Shown: piece by piece, positions 1 through 5,918 of the stretch
Layout: every line of letters begins with the position of its first letter
Numbering within the stretch: the first letter of the stretch is position 1
DNA from: RFPW01 sp040401595
Lineage (GTDB): Bacteria > Pseudomonadota > Gammaproteobacteria > Burkholderiales > Burkholderiaceae_E
Length of the DNA stretch: 8,259 nucleotides
Reading direction: 5' to 3'
Assembly: GCA_040401595.1 (NCBI GenBank)
Contig: JBBAOE010000057.1
Location: forward strand, 1-8,259
Notes under the pieces: model-generated
Database searches by the model: none
Told to the model about the DNA's origin: nothing
The model's input: only the letters and a program-made list of their open reading frames with translations
Made by a program: the position numbers and the translations under genes

Positions 1-279
1 TCATTCGCGTGTTGTCCTCTTGACGACAAGTTTTCCTGCAGCGTTCGATGTGATGCCACGGACGTCTGACAGGCCCTGTCTGGCAGGGTTTGATACCAAA
101 GATCTGATCACGATCACTCGTTCACTTCAGTCGCTCCTGCCCATTCCTCGCGTTAGGTTCGCCGCTTGCTGAACTCAATTTGCAATCGCCTTTGGAAAAA
201 GATGTGAAGCTGGCAGGCAGATCCCATGCAGAAAAAAGACGGCTCGCGCGTAGTTATTTCTAAATTCATGAGGATCTCT
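1..279. other. Upstream non-coding region
   Basis: No credible gene lies here. The leftmost bases read ATG on the minus strand (4 down to 2), preceded on that strand by AGAGGA about 10 nt upstream. A divergent minus-strand gene may therefore begin at the very edge, but one codon cannot establish it. The region holds short inverted repeats: GACAG-gcc-CTGTC at 68-80, CCCTG/CAGGG at 74-88, and TGAT-CACG-ATCA at 105-116. I found no convincing sigma70 -35/-10 pair. An in-frame upstream ATG at 226 exists, but it is not the likely start of the next gene because it would place a charged stretch in front of the signal peptide. Confidence 0.5.
104..117. promoter_or_regulatory. Possible FNR/CRP-family operator
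   Basis: The 12-bp perfect dyad TGAT-CACG-ATCA matches the inner eight positions of the FNR/ANR consensus TTGAT-N4-ATCAA. The outermost position on each side is C instead of T/A. It lies about 164 bp before the start of the cysteine-pair protein gene, and about 100 bp from a possible divergent start at the left edge, so it could serve either. The match is seen directly. Regulation by an FNR/ANR/CRP protein is only inferred, and a 12-bp dyad can occur by chance. Confidence 0.25.
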
Positions 280-831
280 ATGAACATTCATTTGGCTCCC
301 AAACTCGGCTCGGTTTTCTCAGCAGTGTTAATGCTCTCAACGGCACAGGCCGCGATGATTCCCAAGGCTGACTATAAGGCCGGTAAAGATCGCGTCAGCG
401 CTGAGTACAAAACCGACAAAGCAGCCTGTGGGTCCCTGGCCGGTAACAGCAAGGATGTTTGCATCGAAGAAGCCAAGGCCAAGGAAAAAGTGGCGCTCGC
501 CGACCTTGAATACAGCTACACGGGTAGGCCGGAAGATCGCAACAAGGCACTCGTCGCGAAGGCTGAAGCGAACTACGCGGTCGCCAAGGAAAAGTGCGAT
601 GACAAGGCTGGCAATGACAAGGATGTGTGTGTGAAGGAAGCCAAGGCCGTCGAAGTCAGGGCGCTGGCCGATGCCAAACTCGGTAAGGACATTGGCGACG
701 CCCGCAAAGACGCTGCTGACGATAGGCGAGATGCGGATTACAGGGTGGCCCTCGAGAAGTGTGATGCGTTTGCAGGCGATGCCAAGTCCACTTGCGTGGG
801 GTCTGCGAAGTCTAGGTACGGTAAGGGCTAG
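280..831 (+). CDS. Exported Lys/Ala/Asp-rich protein with three C-x10-C repeats
   Basis: A 183-residue protein of unknown function. The start is ATG 280: AGGA lies 5 nt upstream, and the protein then opens with a classic signal peptide (residues 1-24: short basic N-region, hydrophobic core around SVFSAVLMLS, and TAQA before the predicted cleavage site). An in-frame ATG at 226 would add 18 mostly polar residues ahead of it. The mature protein is very hydrophilic, rich in Lys, Ala, Asp and Glu, and looks mainly helical. Its only cysteines are three pairs, C50/C61, C106/C117 and C161/C172, each with exactly ten residues between and the pattern C-x3-AG-x2-K-x2-C-[VI]-x2-AK. Each pair follows a [AD]-[END]-Y segment, giving a period of 55-56 residues. 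In an oxidising periplasm each pair could form a disulfide clamping a helical hairpin. Similar unnamed proteins occur in Burkholderiales as I recall them, with no function I can name. It is followed 87 nt later by the DUF3309 gene in the same direction. Confidence 0.85.
   Translation: MNIHLAPKLGSVFSAVLMLSTAQAAMIPKADYKAGKDRVSAEYKTDKAACGSLAGNSKDVCIEEAKAKEKVALADLEYSYTGRPEDRNKALVAKAEANYAVAKEKCDDKAGNDKDVCVKEAKAVEVRALADAKLGKDIGDARKDAADDRRDADYRVALEKCDAFAGDAKSTCVGSAKSRYGKG
400..816 (+). repeat. Three internal protein repeats of about 55 residues
   Basis: Within the cysteine-pair protein, residues 41-68, 97-124 and 152-179 align without gaps around Y-x6-C-x3-AG-x2-K-x2-C-x3-AK. Repeats 1 and 2 are closest, sharing KDVC and EAKA, and their DNA is also similar over AAGGATGT...GAAGCCAAGGCC. 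Repeat 3 is more diverged, with KSTC and GSAK. This points to internal duplication followed by selection to keep the cysteine spacing. Confidence 0.8.
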
Positions 832-918
832 ACCTCAGGCATTCAGCGACCGTGTGCACCGCCCCGTCGTCGCCATCAGACAGTCGAGATCTCAATCATC
901 GTATCGAGGGAAACTCTC

Positions 919-1077
919 ATGAGCCTTGGCACCATTTTGTTGATCGTTCTGATCCTGATGCTCGTGGGGGCGCTACCGACTTGGCCGCACAGCAGCTCCT
1001 GGGGTTATCGCCCCGTCGGTGGCATCGGGATTATTCTGATCATTGTGGTTGTTTTGTTGCTCATGGGTCGGCTCTAA
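919..1077 (+). CDS. DUF3309 small membrane protein
   Basis: A 52-residue protein beginning MSLGTILLIVLILMLVGALP and ending in LLLMGRL. It has two hydrophobic helices (about residues 4-19 and 36-49) joined by a short polar loop containing TWPHSSSWGY and a GG. The LGALPTWPHS-x-SWGY-type centre, the two-helix layout and the length are those of the DUF3309 family, which has no established function. GAGGG lies about 8 nt before the ATG. It is short enough to be missed by length-filtered gene callers. It follows the cysteine-pair protein gene by 87 nt in the same direction and may share its transcript. The next gene converges on it with only 43 nt between stop codons, and no clear terminator hairpin is visible there. 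Members are commonly seen beside stress-related envelope genes, but a role is not deducible from the sequence. Confidence 0.88.
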   Translation: MSLGTILLIVLILMLVGALPTWPHSSSWGYRPVGGIGIILIIVVVLLLMGRL

Positions 1078-1120
1078 CCTGTCGGGATGGCCTTGCCTTG
1101 GCGGGATCTGTGGCGGACTC

Positions 1121-2926
1121 CTAGTCCCTTAGTCCCTTAGTCCCTTGGTGCTTTCGGTCCTCCCAGTCCACCCACTCGACAGCATGCGAGTCCAGATAGT
1201 GTGTAACCGCCTCACCAATGGTCGCAAAGAAGCACTCTTCGCCCAGCCTGGCAAAAAGCCCGAAGCGTTTGAGCTTATCTTTCACCGGTCCTTTCATTTC
1301 GGCAAAACACAGGTCGACACCTGCGTCGTGTAGTGTTTGGTCAAGTTCGCCCAGCATGTCGGCAGACGTGACGTCCACGCTGGTGATCGGTTCGGCGCCG
1401 ACCACCAGCCAGCGCACTGGCGTCGGCGAGTTGGCCACTGCATCCAGTGCGCGGCTTCGAAATAATTCGGCGTTGGCGAAAAACAGGGGTGCGTCCCAGC
1501 GGAAAAGCACCAGTCCTGGTACCACCTTGGCCTCAGGGTGGCGGACTGTGTCATGGTAGCCCTTAACGCCGTCGACCCTGCCCAGTACGGCTGAATGGGG
1601 CCGCCAGCCATCCCACAGGAATTCGATAATGGCGATTACGATAGCCATGCCGATGCCCTCGATAGCCCCCAGCAGCGCGACGCCTAGCAAGCAGCCGATG
1701 GATAGCCAAAATTCCCAACGTTGGATGCGCCAGAGACGGTGCAGATCCGTGATCTCGATCAGGCCAAGTGCCGATGCGACGACAACTGCCGCCAATACTG
1801 AGACGGGCAGGTTACGCAGCAGGTCGGGTGTCAAAAGCAGCAGCATAGCCACGACCAGAGCGCCCACCACACCGGTGAGTTGGGTCCGTGCGCCCGCATC
1901 GATGGCCACCGGCGTTCGCGAAGCGCTTGCGCTGATTGGGAGACCTTGGAACAGGCCCGAAGCGAGGTTGGCTGCGCCGAGACCGATCATCTCCTGGTTG
2001 GGGTCGACGAACGCGCCGCTCCTTGCAGCGTAGGTCCTCGACAGCACGCTGGTATCCGCGAAGGAGACCAGCGCAACTGCCAGCCCTCCGACCAACACCG
2101 GGCCCAGATCGTGCAGCCTTAACGATGGCCAGACAAAGTCTGGCAGCCCTTGGGCTAGCGGGCCCAGTAGAGGAATACCTGCGCGGTCGATCAGTCCGTT
2201 TGTACTGGCGACGAGGGTCGCGCCCGTCACGGCAATCAGTACGCCCGGCACACGCGGGTAGCGTTTGAGCAGAAGGATGGTCAAGAGCGTGCCAGTGCCG
2301 ATGGCCAGGACGGTAAAATTGGTCCGGGTGGCCACCAGCAGCGCAAACTGACGGGACTCATTGAACAGCCCATCGGCGTTCAATTCGAAGCCAAATAGCG
2401 CTGGCAACTGGCTAATGATCACAGTCAGCGCTATTCCGTTCATATACCCATAGCGTATCGGTTTGGACAGCAACTCGGTAACGAAGCCCAGGCGCGCCAC
2501 CCCAGCTAAAACACAAAGAGCGCCGGAAACCATTGCCATCATTCCCGCCAGCGAGATGGCTCGATCAGGGTCGCCTAGCGACAATGGGAGCACGACCGCG
2601 AGGATCAGCGCGGATAGTGAAGAGTCGGGTCCGAGCACCAGGATCCGACTGGGACCGAAGACGGCATAAGCCAGCAGCCCGGCGATCGTCGCATAGAGAC
2701 CAGTAATACCCGGTAGCCCGGCGGCCACCGCATAGGCGACGCCAACCGGTACCAGCAGCATGCTCAGGACCAGGCCGGCCATCATGTCTCGGGGGAGGCA
2801 TGACGGTTCGTAGTGGCGAAGCGCGTAAAGCCCCGGGAGCCAGCGCATCAACCCGATCTGGTCCTGCCCCCGCATGGGGCGGGCGAGGCGGCCTTTCTCT
2901 TGCGCGCGCCAGTGTCGCGTCTTCAT
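1121..2926 (-). CDS. SulP (SLC26-type) anion transporter with STAS domain
   Basis: A 601-residue inner-membrane transporter of the SulP family, whose bacterial members move sulfate, bicarbonate or dicarboxylates with H+ or Na+. The substrate cannot be read here. The membrane domain spans about residues 30-435. It opens with the family hallmark LPRDMMAGLVLSMLLVPVGV followed by AYA-x3-GLPGITGLYA (to about residue 80) and GPSRILVLGPDSS (91-103). It carries the second hallmark DPNQEMIGLGAANL (308-321) followed by GLPISASASRTPV (328-340). A cytoplasmic STAS domain covers about 465-578, including SVDVTSAD (516-523), the loop that carries the conserved Ser/Thr in STAS proteins. Length is normal. The start ATG overlaps the stop of the upstream AI-2E-family gene as ATGA, and there is little Shine-Dalgarno sequence of its own, so translation is probably coupled. 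The last nine residues and the stop lie in or next to an 8-bp tandem repeat. Confidence 0.93.
   Translation of the reverse strand: MKTRHWRAQEKGRLARPMRGQDQIGLMRWLPGLYALRHYEPSCLPRDMMAGLVLSMLLVPVGVAYAVAAGLPGITGLYATIAGLLAYAVFGPSRILVLGPDSSLSALILAVVLPLSLGDPDRAISLAGMMAMVSGALCVLAGVARLGFVTELLSKPIRYGYMNGIALTVIISQLPALFGFELNADGLFNESRQFALLVATRTNFTVLAIGTGTLLTILLLKRYPRVPGVLIAVTGATLVASTNGLIDRAGIPLLGPLAQGLPDFVWPSLRLHDLGPVLVGGLAVALVSFADTSVLSRTYAARSGAFVDPNQEMIGLGAANLASGLFQGLPISASASRTPVAIDAGARTQLTGVVGALVVAMLLLLTPDLLRNLPVSVLAAVVVASALGLIEITDLHRLWRIQRWEFWLSIGCLLGVALLGAIEGIGMAIVIAIIEFLWDGWRPHSAVLGRVDGVKGYHDTVRHPEAKVVPGLVLFRWDAPLFFANAELFRSRALDAVANSPTPVRWLVVGAEPITSVDVTSADMLGELDQTLHDAGVDLCFAEMKGPVKDKLKRFGLFARLGEECFFATIGEAVTHYLDSHAVEWVDWEDRKHQGTKGLRD
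1122..1145. repeat. Three tandem copies of TAGTCCCT at the SulP stop codon
   Basis: The 8-bp unit TAGTCCCT occurs three times without interruption and then breaks at TGG. On the minus strand it encodes the C-terminal residues GTKGLRD and borders the stop codon. Because 8 is not a multiple of three, each copy is read in a different frame, so gaining or losing one unit would shift where the SulP protein ends. Confidence 0.9.
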
Positions 2927-4032
2927 GGGTCTGATGGTCTAGTCGGCAATGTCGCGACAGGCTCGGTCGTGAGATACAGGTGCCACACGGCGACGAACAT
3001 TGCCGCGATCAGAGGACCCAGGATGAAGCCATTGATTCCGAAGACGACCATGCCGCCCAGCGTCGTGATCATGACGACGTAGTCAGGCATGAGGGTGCCC
3101 TTACCGACAAGCGTAGGTCGCAGCAGATTGTCCACCAAGCCAATCACCAACATGCCCCAGGCAATCAACGCGATGCTCTGCCAGATCCCACCCGTAAAGA
3201 AGAACCAAATCGCGACCGGAAACCAAACCAGCGCAGCGCCGATCGCTGGAAGCAGTGACAGGAAGGCCATAACCACAGCCCACAGTAAGGCGGCGCGAAC
3301 CTCGAGGAACCAGAATGCGAGTCCACCGAGGGCTCCCTGGACGACCGCTACGACCAGATTGCCTCTCACCGTCGAGCGAACGATGTCGCCGAACTTATTG
3401 ATGAGTTCCTGCTTGTGCGCGGGTGTGAGTGGTAGTGCGCGTCTCATGACATGGACGATCCGGTCGCCATCGCGGATCAGGAAGAACGCGAGGTAAAGTG
3501 TGATGAGCAGGCTTGCAACGAGCTGAAATGTATTCTGGCCAAGATTCATTGCCTGTGCCGCGATGAAACCGCTACCTTGCTCTAGCCGTGAATTCAGCCA
3601 CTGCTGAACTTTGTCAAAGTCCACCAGTCCAAATTGAATGAGTAGCTTGGTTGCCCACTCGGGTAGCGCATTGAATGCTGCGCGAAGGGCTGGCCCTGGG
3701 CTGGACTCTCCAGACTCAATCAGCACAAGAAACCCTGCTGCTTCTCGGGCAAGCCTCACGCTCAGGAATGCCAAGGGAACGACCATGATCATCATTGCGC
3801 TGCATAGGGTCATCAGCGCTGCCAGTGTGCGTCTGTGCTTCAGCCCGAGCAGCAACCGGCGGTGCAGCGGTTCGAACAGCAGGGCGATCACCGCACTCCA
3901 AAGCAGCGTTCCATAGAACGGAAGAAGAACCCAACCGAGCGCGAACGAAACCGCCACCACCAGCAGAAGTAAGACCCGGTGCTCGAGTTTAGGGAGTGCA
4001 CTTTCTTCAGGGCTGTTCATCCGGGTCGACAC
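2923..4032 (-). CDS. AI-2E / PerM family membrane protein
   Basis: A 369-residue polytopic inner-membrane protein of the AI-2E transporter (PerM/YdiK/TqsA) family. Some members export autoinducer-2 and others act as Na+/H+ antiporters, so this gene's substrate is unknown. Visible features are two N-terminal hydrophobic segments (about 19-38 and 41-54), a third near 70-93, then a soluble stretch of about 75 residues. The conserved C-terminal half has FFLIRDGD (183-190), FLSLLPAIGA (257-266), LVDNLLRPTLVGK (299-311) and the GG...FG-x2-GF-x2-GPLIAA signature (326-344). The start is uncertain. GTG 4032 has AAGGGGG only 3 nt upstream, while ATG 4020 is four codons in but sits about 15 nt from that site. 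The Shine-Dalgarno lies in a short dyad (4038-4048) that might fold over it. The stop overlaps the SulP ATG, and the BON remnant ends 28 nt upstream. Confidence 0.9.
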   Translation of the reverse strand: MSTRMNSPEESALPKLEHRVLLLLVVAVSFALGWVLLPFYGTLLWSAVIALLFEPLHRRLLLGLKHRRTLAALMTLCSAMMIMVVPLAFLSVRLAREAAGFLVLIESGESSPGPALRAAFNALPEWATKLLIQFGLVDFDKVQQWLNSRLEQGSGFIAAQAMNLGQNTFQLVASLLITLYLAFFLIRDGDRIVHVMRRALPLTPAHKQELINKFGDIVRSTVRGNLVVAVVQGALGGLAFWFLEVRAALLWAVVMAFLSLLPAIGAALVWFPVAIWFFFTGGIWQSIALIAWGMLVIGLVDNLLRPTLVGKGTLMPDYVVMITTLGGMVVFGINGFILGPLIAAMFVAVWHLYLTTEPVATLPTRPSDP

Positions 4033-4060
4033 GTACCCCCTTCAAGGGTTATCGGTTCGG

Positions 4061-4303
4061 CTATTTTTTGATCGTGAGTTCGTGATGAATTGAGTGCACG
4101 CCATTGACCGCTCTCGCGATCCGGATCGCCTCGTCGATCTGAGTCTGGCCATCTAGAATAGAAGTTGAGGATGCAGTCTCATGGGGCCTAGCCTCCGTGG
4201 GTTCGATCACCGGCAGTGACCCAGACTGCAAGATCGCCCACTCGGTTGGCGTTGTCCGTGTGGTCCAGCACACCCGATCGCAGCCAAAGACGTCAGCCCT
4301 CAA
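4061..4303 (-). pseudogene. Remnant of a BON-domain protein
   Basis: The last 30 codons (about 4153 down to 4061) read DGQTQIDEAIRIARAVNGVH and then SIHHELTIKK before TAG. This matches the C-terminal half of a BON domain: an A-x2-IA-x2-V helix, a GV turn, a short strand and a terminal basic residue. BON domains bind membranes or phospholipid in periplasmic stress proteins such as OsmY. The first half of the domain, with its G-x-V-x-L-x-G strand pair, is not visible in this frame or in the other two minus-strand frames that I read, and there is no signal peptide. The open frame extends upstream to a TTG at 4303 that overlaps the stop of the flavoprotein gene, but that part resembles nothing and is Cys/Thr/Pro-rich. 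I read it as the 3' end of a lost gene, possibly a deletion scar. A short intact protein using the TTG start cannot be excluded. Confidence 0.5.
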
Positions 4304-4908
4304 TACATGCCCTCGCGCAGCCGCTGCGGTTTTTCCTGATCGTATTGCTTCGGGTCCACCTCGCCGCTCGACAAGGCGGCAAAGATTTGGCCAGCGCTCG
4401 GTGGTTCAGGGGCTTGCGCAGGGCGCTGCTGCCAGAGGCCCGATCGCATCATTGACTTGCCGCACTGGAAAAAAACTTGCTCAACATGAATCCAAAGCGC
4501 ACAGGCGGGTGCTTTTCCATTCACGGCCAGGCTGTGCATCAACTCGGTGTCCGCGGTGATACGGGCGCTGCCGTTAACACGCAGGGTTTCGTCGACCCCA
4601 GGTACCAAAAAAATCAACGACACCCGGGGGTCGTGCAAGATATTGCGCAGGCTATCGATGCGGTTGTTGCCTTTGCGCTCGGGTAGCACGAGCGTCTTCT
4701 CATCGATGATTCTGACCAGCGGCAAGGGATCACCGCGCGGCGAAGTGTCCAACCCCGTCGGCCCGCTGGTGGCCAGCACGGCAAAACCCGAGGCCTGAAT
4801 CCATCGCTGGTAAATCGGGTGCAGGTGGTCGGTTTCCTTGCGCAAAGCATTGACCGAAGGCGCGCCAAACAGCGCATGGAGTTGCTCTTGTGTCTGAATA
4901 AAATTCAT
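4300..4908 (-). CDS. PPOX-family FMN flavoprotein (MSMEG_1061-like)
   Basis: A 202-residue member of the pyridoxamine 5'-phosphate oxidase-like split-barrel family, close to the FMN-dependent MSMEG_1061 subgroup as I know its motifs. Seen in order: the N-terminal MNFIQTQEQLHALFGAPS; FAVLATSGPTGLDTSPRGD (42-60); TLVLPERKGNNRIDSLRNIL (72-91), a likely flavin-phosphate contact region; DPRVSLIFLVPG (93-104); ETLRVNGSARI (107-117); and a late VEQVFFQCGKSMMRS-x-LW block. These proteins are usually flavin- or F420-type reductases of unknown substrate, not true PNPOx enzymes. I chose ATG 4908 because the family begins at this point. An upstream in-frame TTG at 4965 would add 19 Pro/Val/Thr-rich residues. 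No strong Shine-Dalgarno precedes either start. The gene lies 146 bp downstream of the acetyltransferase and in the same direction. Confidence 0.88.
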   Translation of the reverse strand: MNFIQTQEQLHALFGAPSVNALRKETDHLHPIYQRWIQASGFAVLATSGPTGLDTSPRGDPLPLVRIIDEKTLVLPERKGNNRIDSLRNILHDPRVSLIFLVPGVDETLRVNGSARITADTELMHSLAVNGKAPACALWIHVEQVFFQCGKSMMRSGLWQQRPAQAPEPPSAGQIFAALSSGEVDPKQYDQEKPQRLREGMY

Positions 4909-5054
4909 CGCTGTGGGCGTCTGAGGATTGACGGAGACTGGGACATGCGGGGTCAACGCAATCAAATCACATTTCGTCGCGCCACATTGGCACCCAACTG
5001 AATGCCCTCGCGGCCATGGGTGGCGGGATCCGACGCTGATCGCTCAGTGCGTTA

Positions 5055-5639
5055 TCACCGCGGTATCCCTGCAAAATGGGAGTTTCGAAGCGCCAACATG
5101 AGGTGATCCCGCCAGGCGCCATCGATAAAGAGGTACTCGGGGGCCAGACCCTCTGGCTCAAAGCCCAAGCGCCGAATGATTCCGATACTTCGCACATTCT
5201 CCGGCCGCACATTGGCCTGAATTCGATGCAGGTTAAATTCCGCAGAGAACGCATGGGTGACCACGGCCTGCAAGGCCTCCCGCATGAGCCCCAAGCCCTC
5301 GTGTTCATGATCGATCGCGTAGCCCAACATCGCATTTTGAAAGGCCCCGCGTGCGATCTGGGTGAGGCTGACACTACCAACGACCCTTGTTGGCTCGACC
5401 TGAAGCTGTAGCCACCAACGGGAGGCGGTGCCGGCAGCCATTTCTGCAATTGCGTTGCGAAGGCGCCCGCGCTGAAAGGTCTCAGTGGCCATCCCAGGCG
5501 GCGCAGGGGGATCCCAAGGCGCGAGATGAGCCGCGTTACGCCGGTAGAACGCTGCCACCTTAGGCGCTAGGTTCTCATGCACGGGAATCAGGTTGAGCCG
5601 CTGCGTTTTCAGGGACTTGGAAAGCTTGCCAGTTGCCAT
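5055..5639 (-). CDS. GNAT N-acetyltransferase, RimJ/RimL type
   Basis: A 194-residue cytoplasmic acetyltransferase of the GNAT fold, most like the ribosomal-protein-alanine acetyltransferase RimJ group, which acetylates N-terminal amines using acetyl-CoA. It opens with the typical L-x-TQRLNLIPV strand (10-20). It has WWLQLQ...VVGSVSL (75-92), the YAIDHEHEGLGLMREAL block (107-123), where the acetyl-CoA pyrophosphate loop lies, then LHRIQANVRPENVRSIGII (138-156) with RRLGFEPEG (156-164), and ends with a W-x-DHLMLAL strand. The pyrophosphate loop reads HEGLG, where RimJ enzymes usually have Q-G-x-G, a mild change. Length fits the family. The start at ATG 5639 places the first conserved strand at residue 10, and only a weak CAAG precedes it. 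The actual substrate is not known. Many RimJ-like genes modify proteins or small amines other than S5. Confidence 0.88.
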   Translation of the reverse strand: MATGKLSKSLKTQRLNLIPVHENLAPKVAAFYRRNAAHLAPWDPPAPPGMATETFQRGRLRNAIAEMAAGTASRWWLQLQVEPTRVVGSVSLTQIARGAFQNAMLGYAIDHEHEGLGLMREALQAVVTHAFSAEFNLHRIQANVRPENVRSIGIIRRLGFEPEGLAPEYLFIDGAWRDHLMLALRNSHFAGIPR

Positions 5640-5918
5640 GGCTTGAGTCTACTTCTGAACATTGGCCTGAACCAGGTCCGGGTTTGATCGAGTCGATGAG
5701 CTGCGTTCGCGCACCCGACGGTTGTCTGGTTGAGTTGTGCACGCCAATCGGCACATAAGCTCAGCCTGATGCAACAAGCCTGGGGTTGCGCTGGGGCGCT
5801 CGGCGCATGAAGCGCAGCGGGATGCGCCCTTAGCGGCATTGGTGTGCTTGGGATCAACCAACCGAACTGCCGCGTCGTCTAAGCTGGGGCATGCAGCAGT
5901 CCCGGGACCGAACCGCGC
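5640..5918. other. Divergent intergenic region
   Basis: Separates the minus-strand acetyltransferase from the plus-strand export operon and must contain both promoters, although I cannot assign -35/-10 boxes with confidence. A minus-strand open frame (5649-5861, TTG start, 70 codons, Arg/Ser/Ala/Cys-rich) shows no domain or hydrophobic segment and is probably not a gene. The right half (5771-5828) is dense in inverted repeats. A smaller dyad CCTG-aac-CAGG at 5666-5676 lies within 40 bp of the acetyltransferase start. Confidence 0.5.
5771..5828. repeat. Cluster of overlapping inverted repeats
   Basis: Three perfect short dyads overlap: GCAAC (5771-5775) with GTTGC (5785-5789), TGCGCT (5787-5792) with AGCGCA (5811-5816), and GGCGCAT (5802-5808) with ATGCGCC (5822-5828). 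The second and third cannot fold at the same time. The segment could be a REP-like dispersed palindromic element or an mRNA leader structure. It is not followed by a T-tract, so an intrinsic terminator is unlikely. Confidence 0.4.

Noticed and set aside
1..4. Possible start codon of a minus-strand gene at the left edge with AGAGGA upstream
   Set aside because: Only one codon is inside the window, so no reading frame can be tested.
1078..1120. Possible bidirectional terminator between the convergent DUF3309 and SulP genes
   Set aside because: Only 3-bp stems can be drawn, and no T-tract follows on either strand.
1218..1559. Plus-strand open frame opposite the STAS domain of SulP
   Set aside because: Ser/Thr/Ala-rich antisense frame with no motif or ribosome site.
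4190..4225. A tRNA T-arm-like string GGGTTCGATC on the plus strand
   Set aside because: The flanking bases do not form the 5-bp T stem (position 61 would be A, not C), and no anticodon arm or acceptor stem is visible.
5649..5861. 70-codon minus-strand open frame directly upstream of the acetyltransferase
   Set aside because: TTG start, Arg/Ser-rich shadow-like composition, no recognisable domain, and it overlaps the inverted-repeat cluster.
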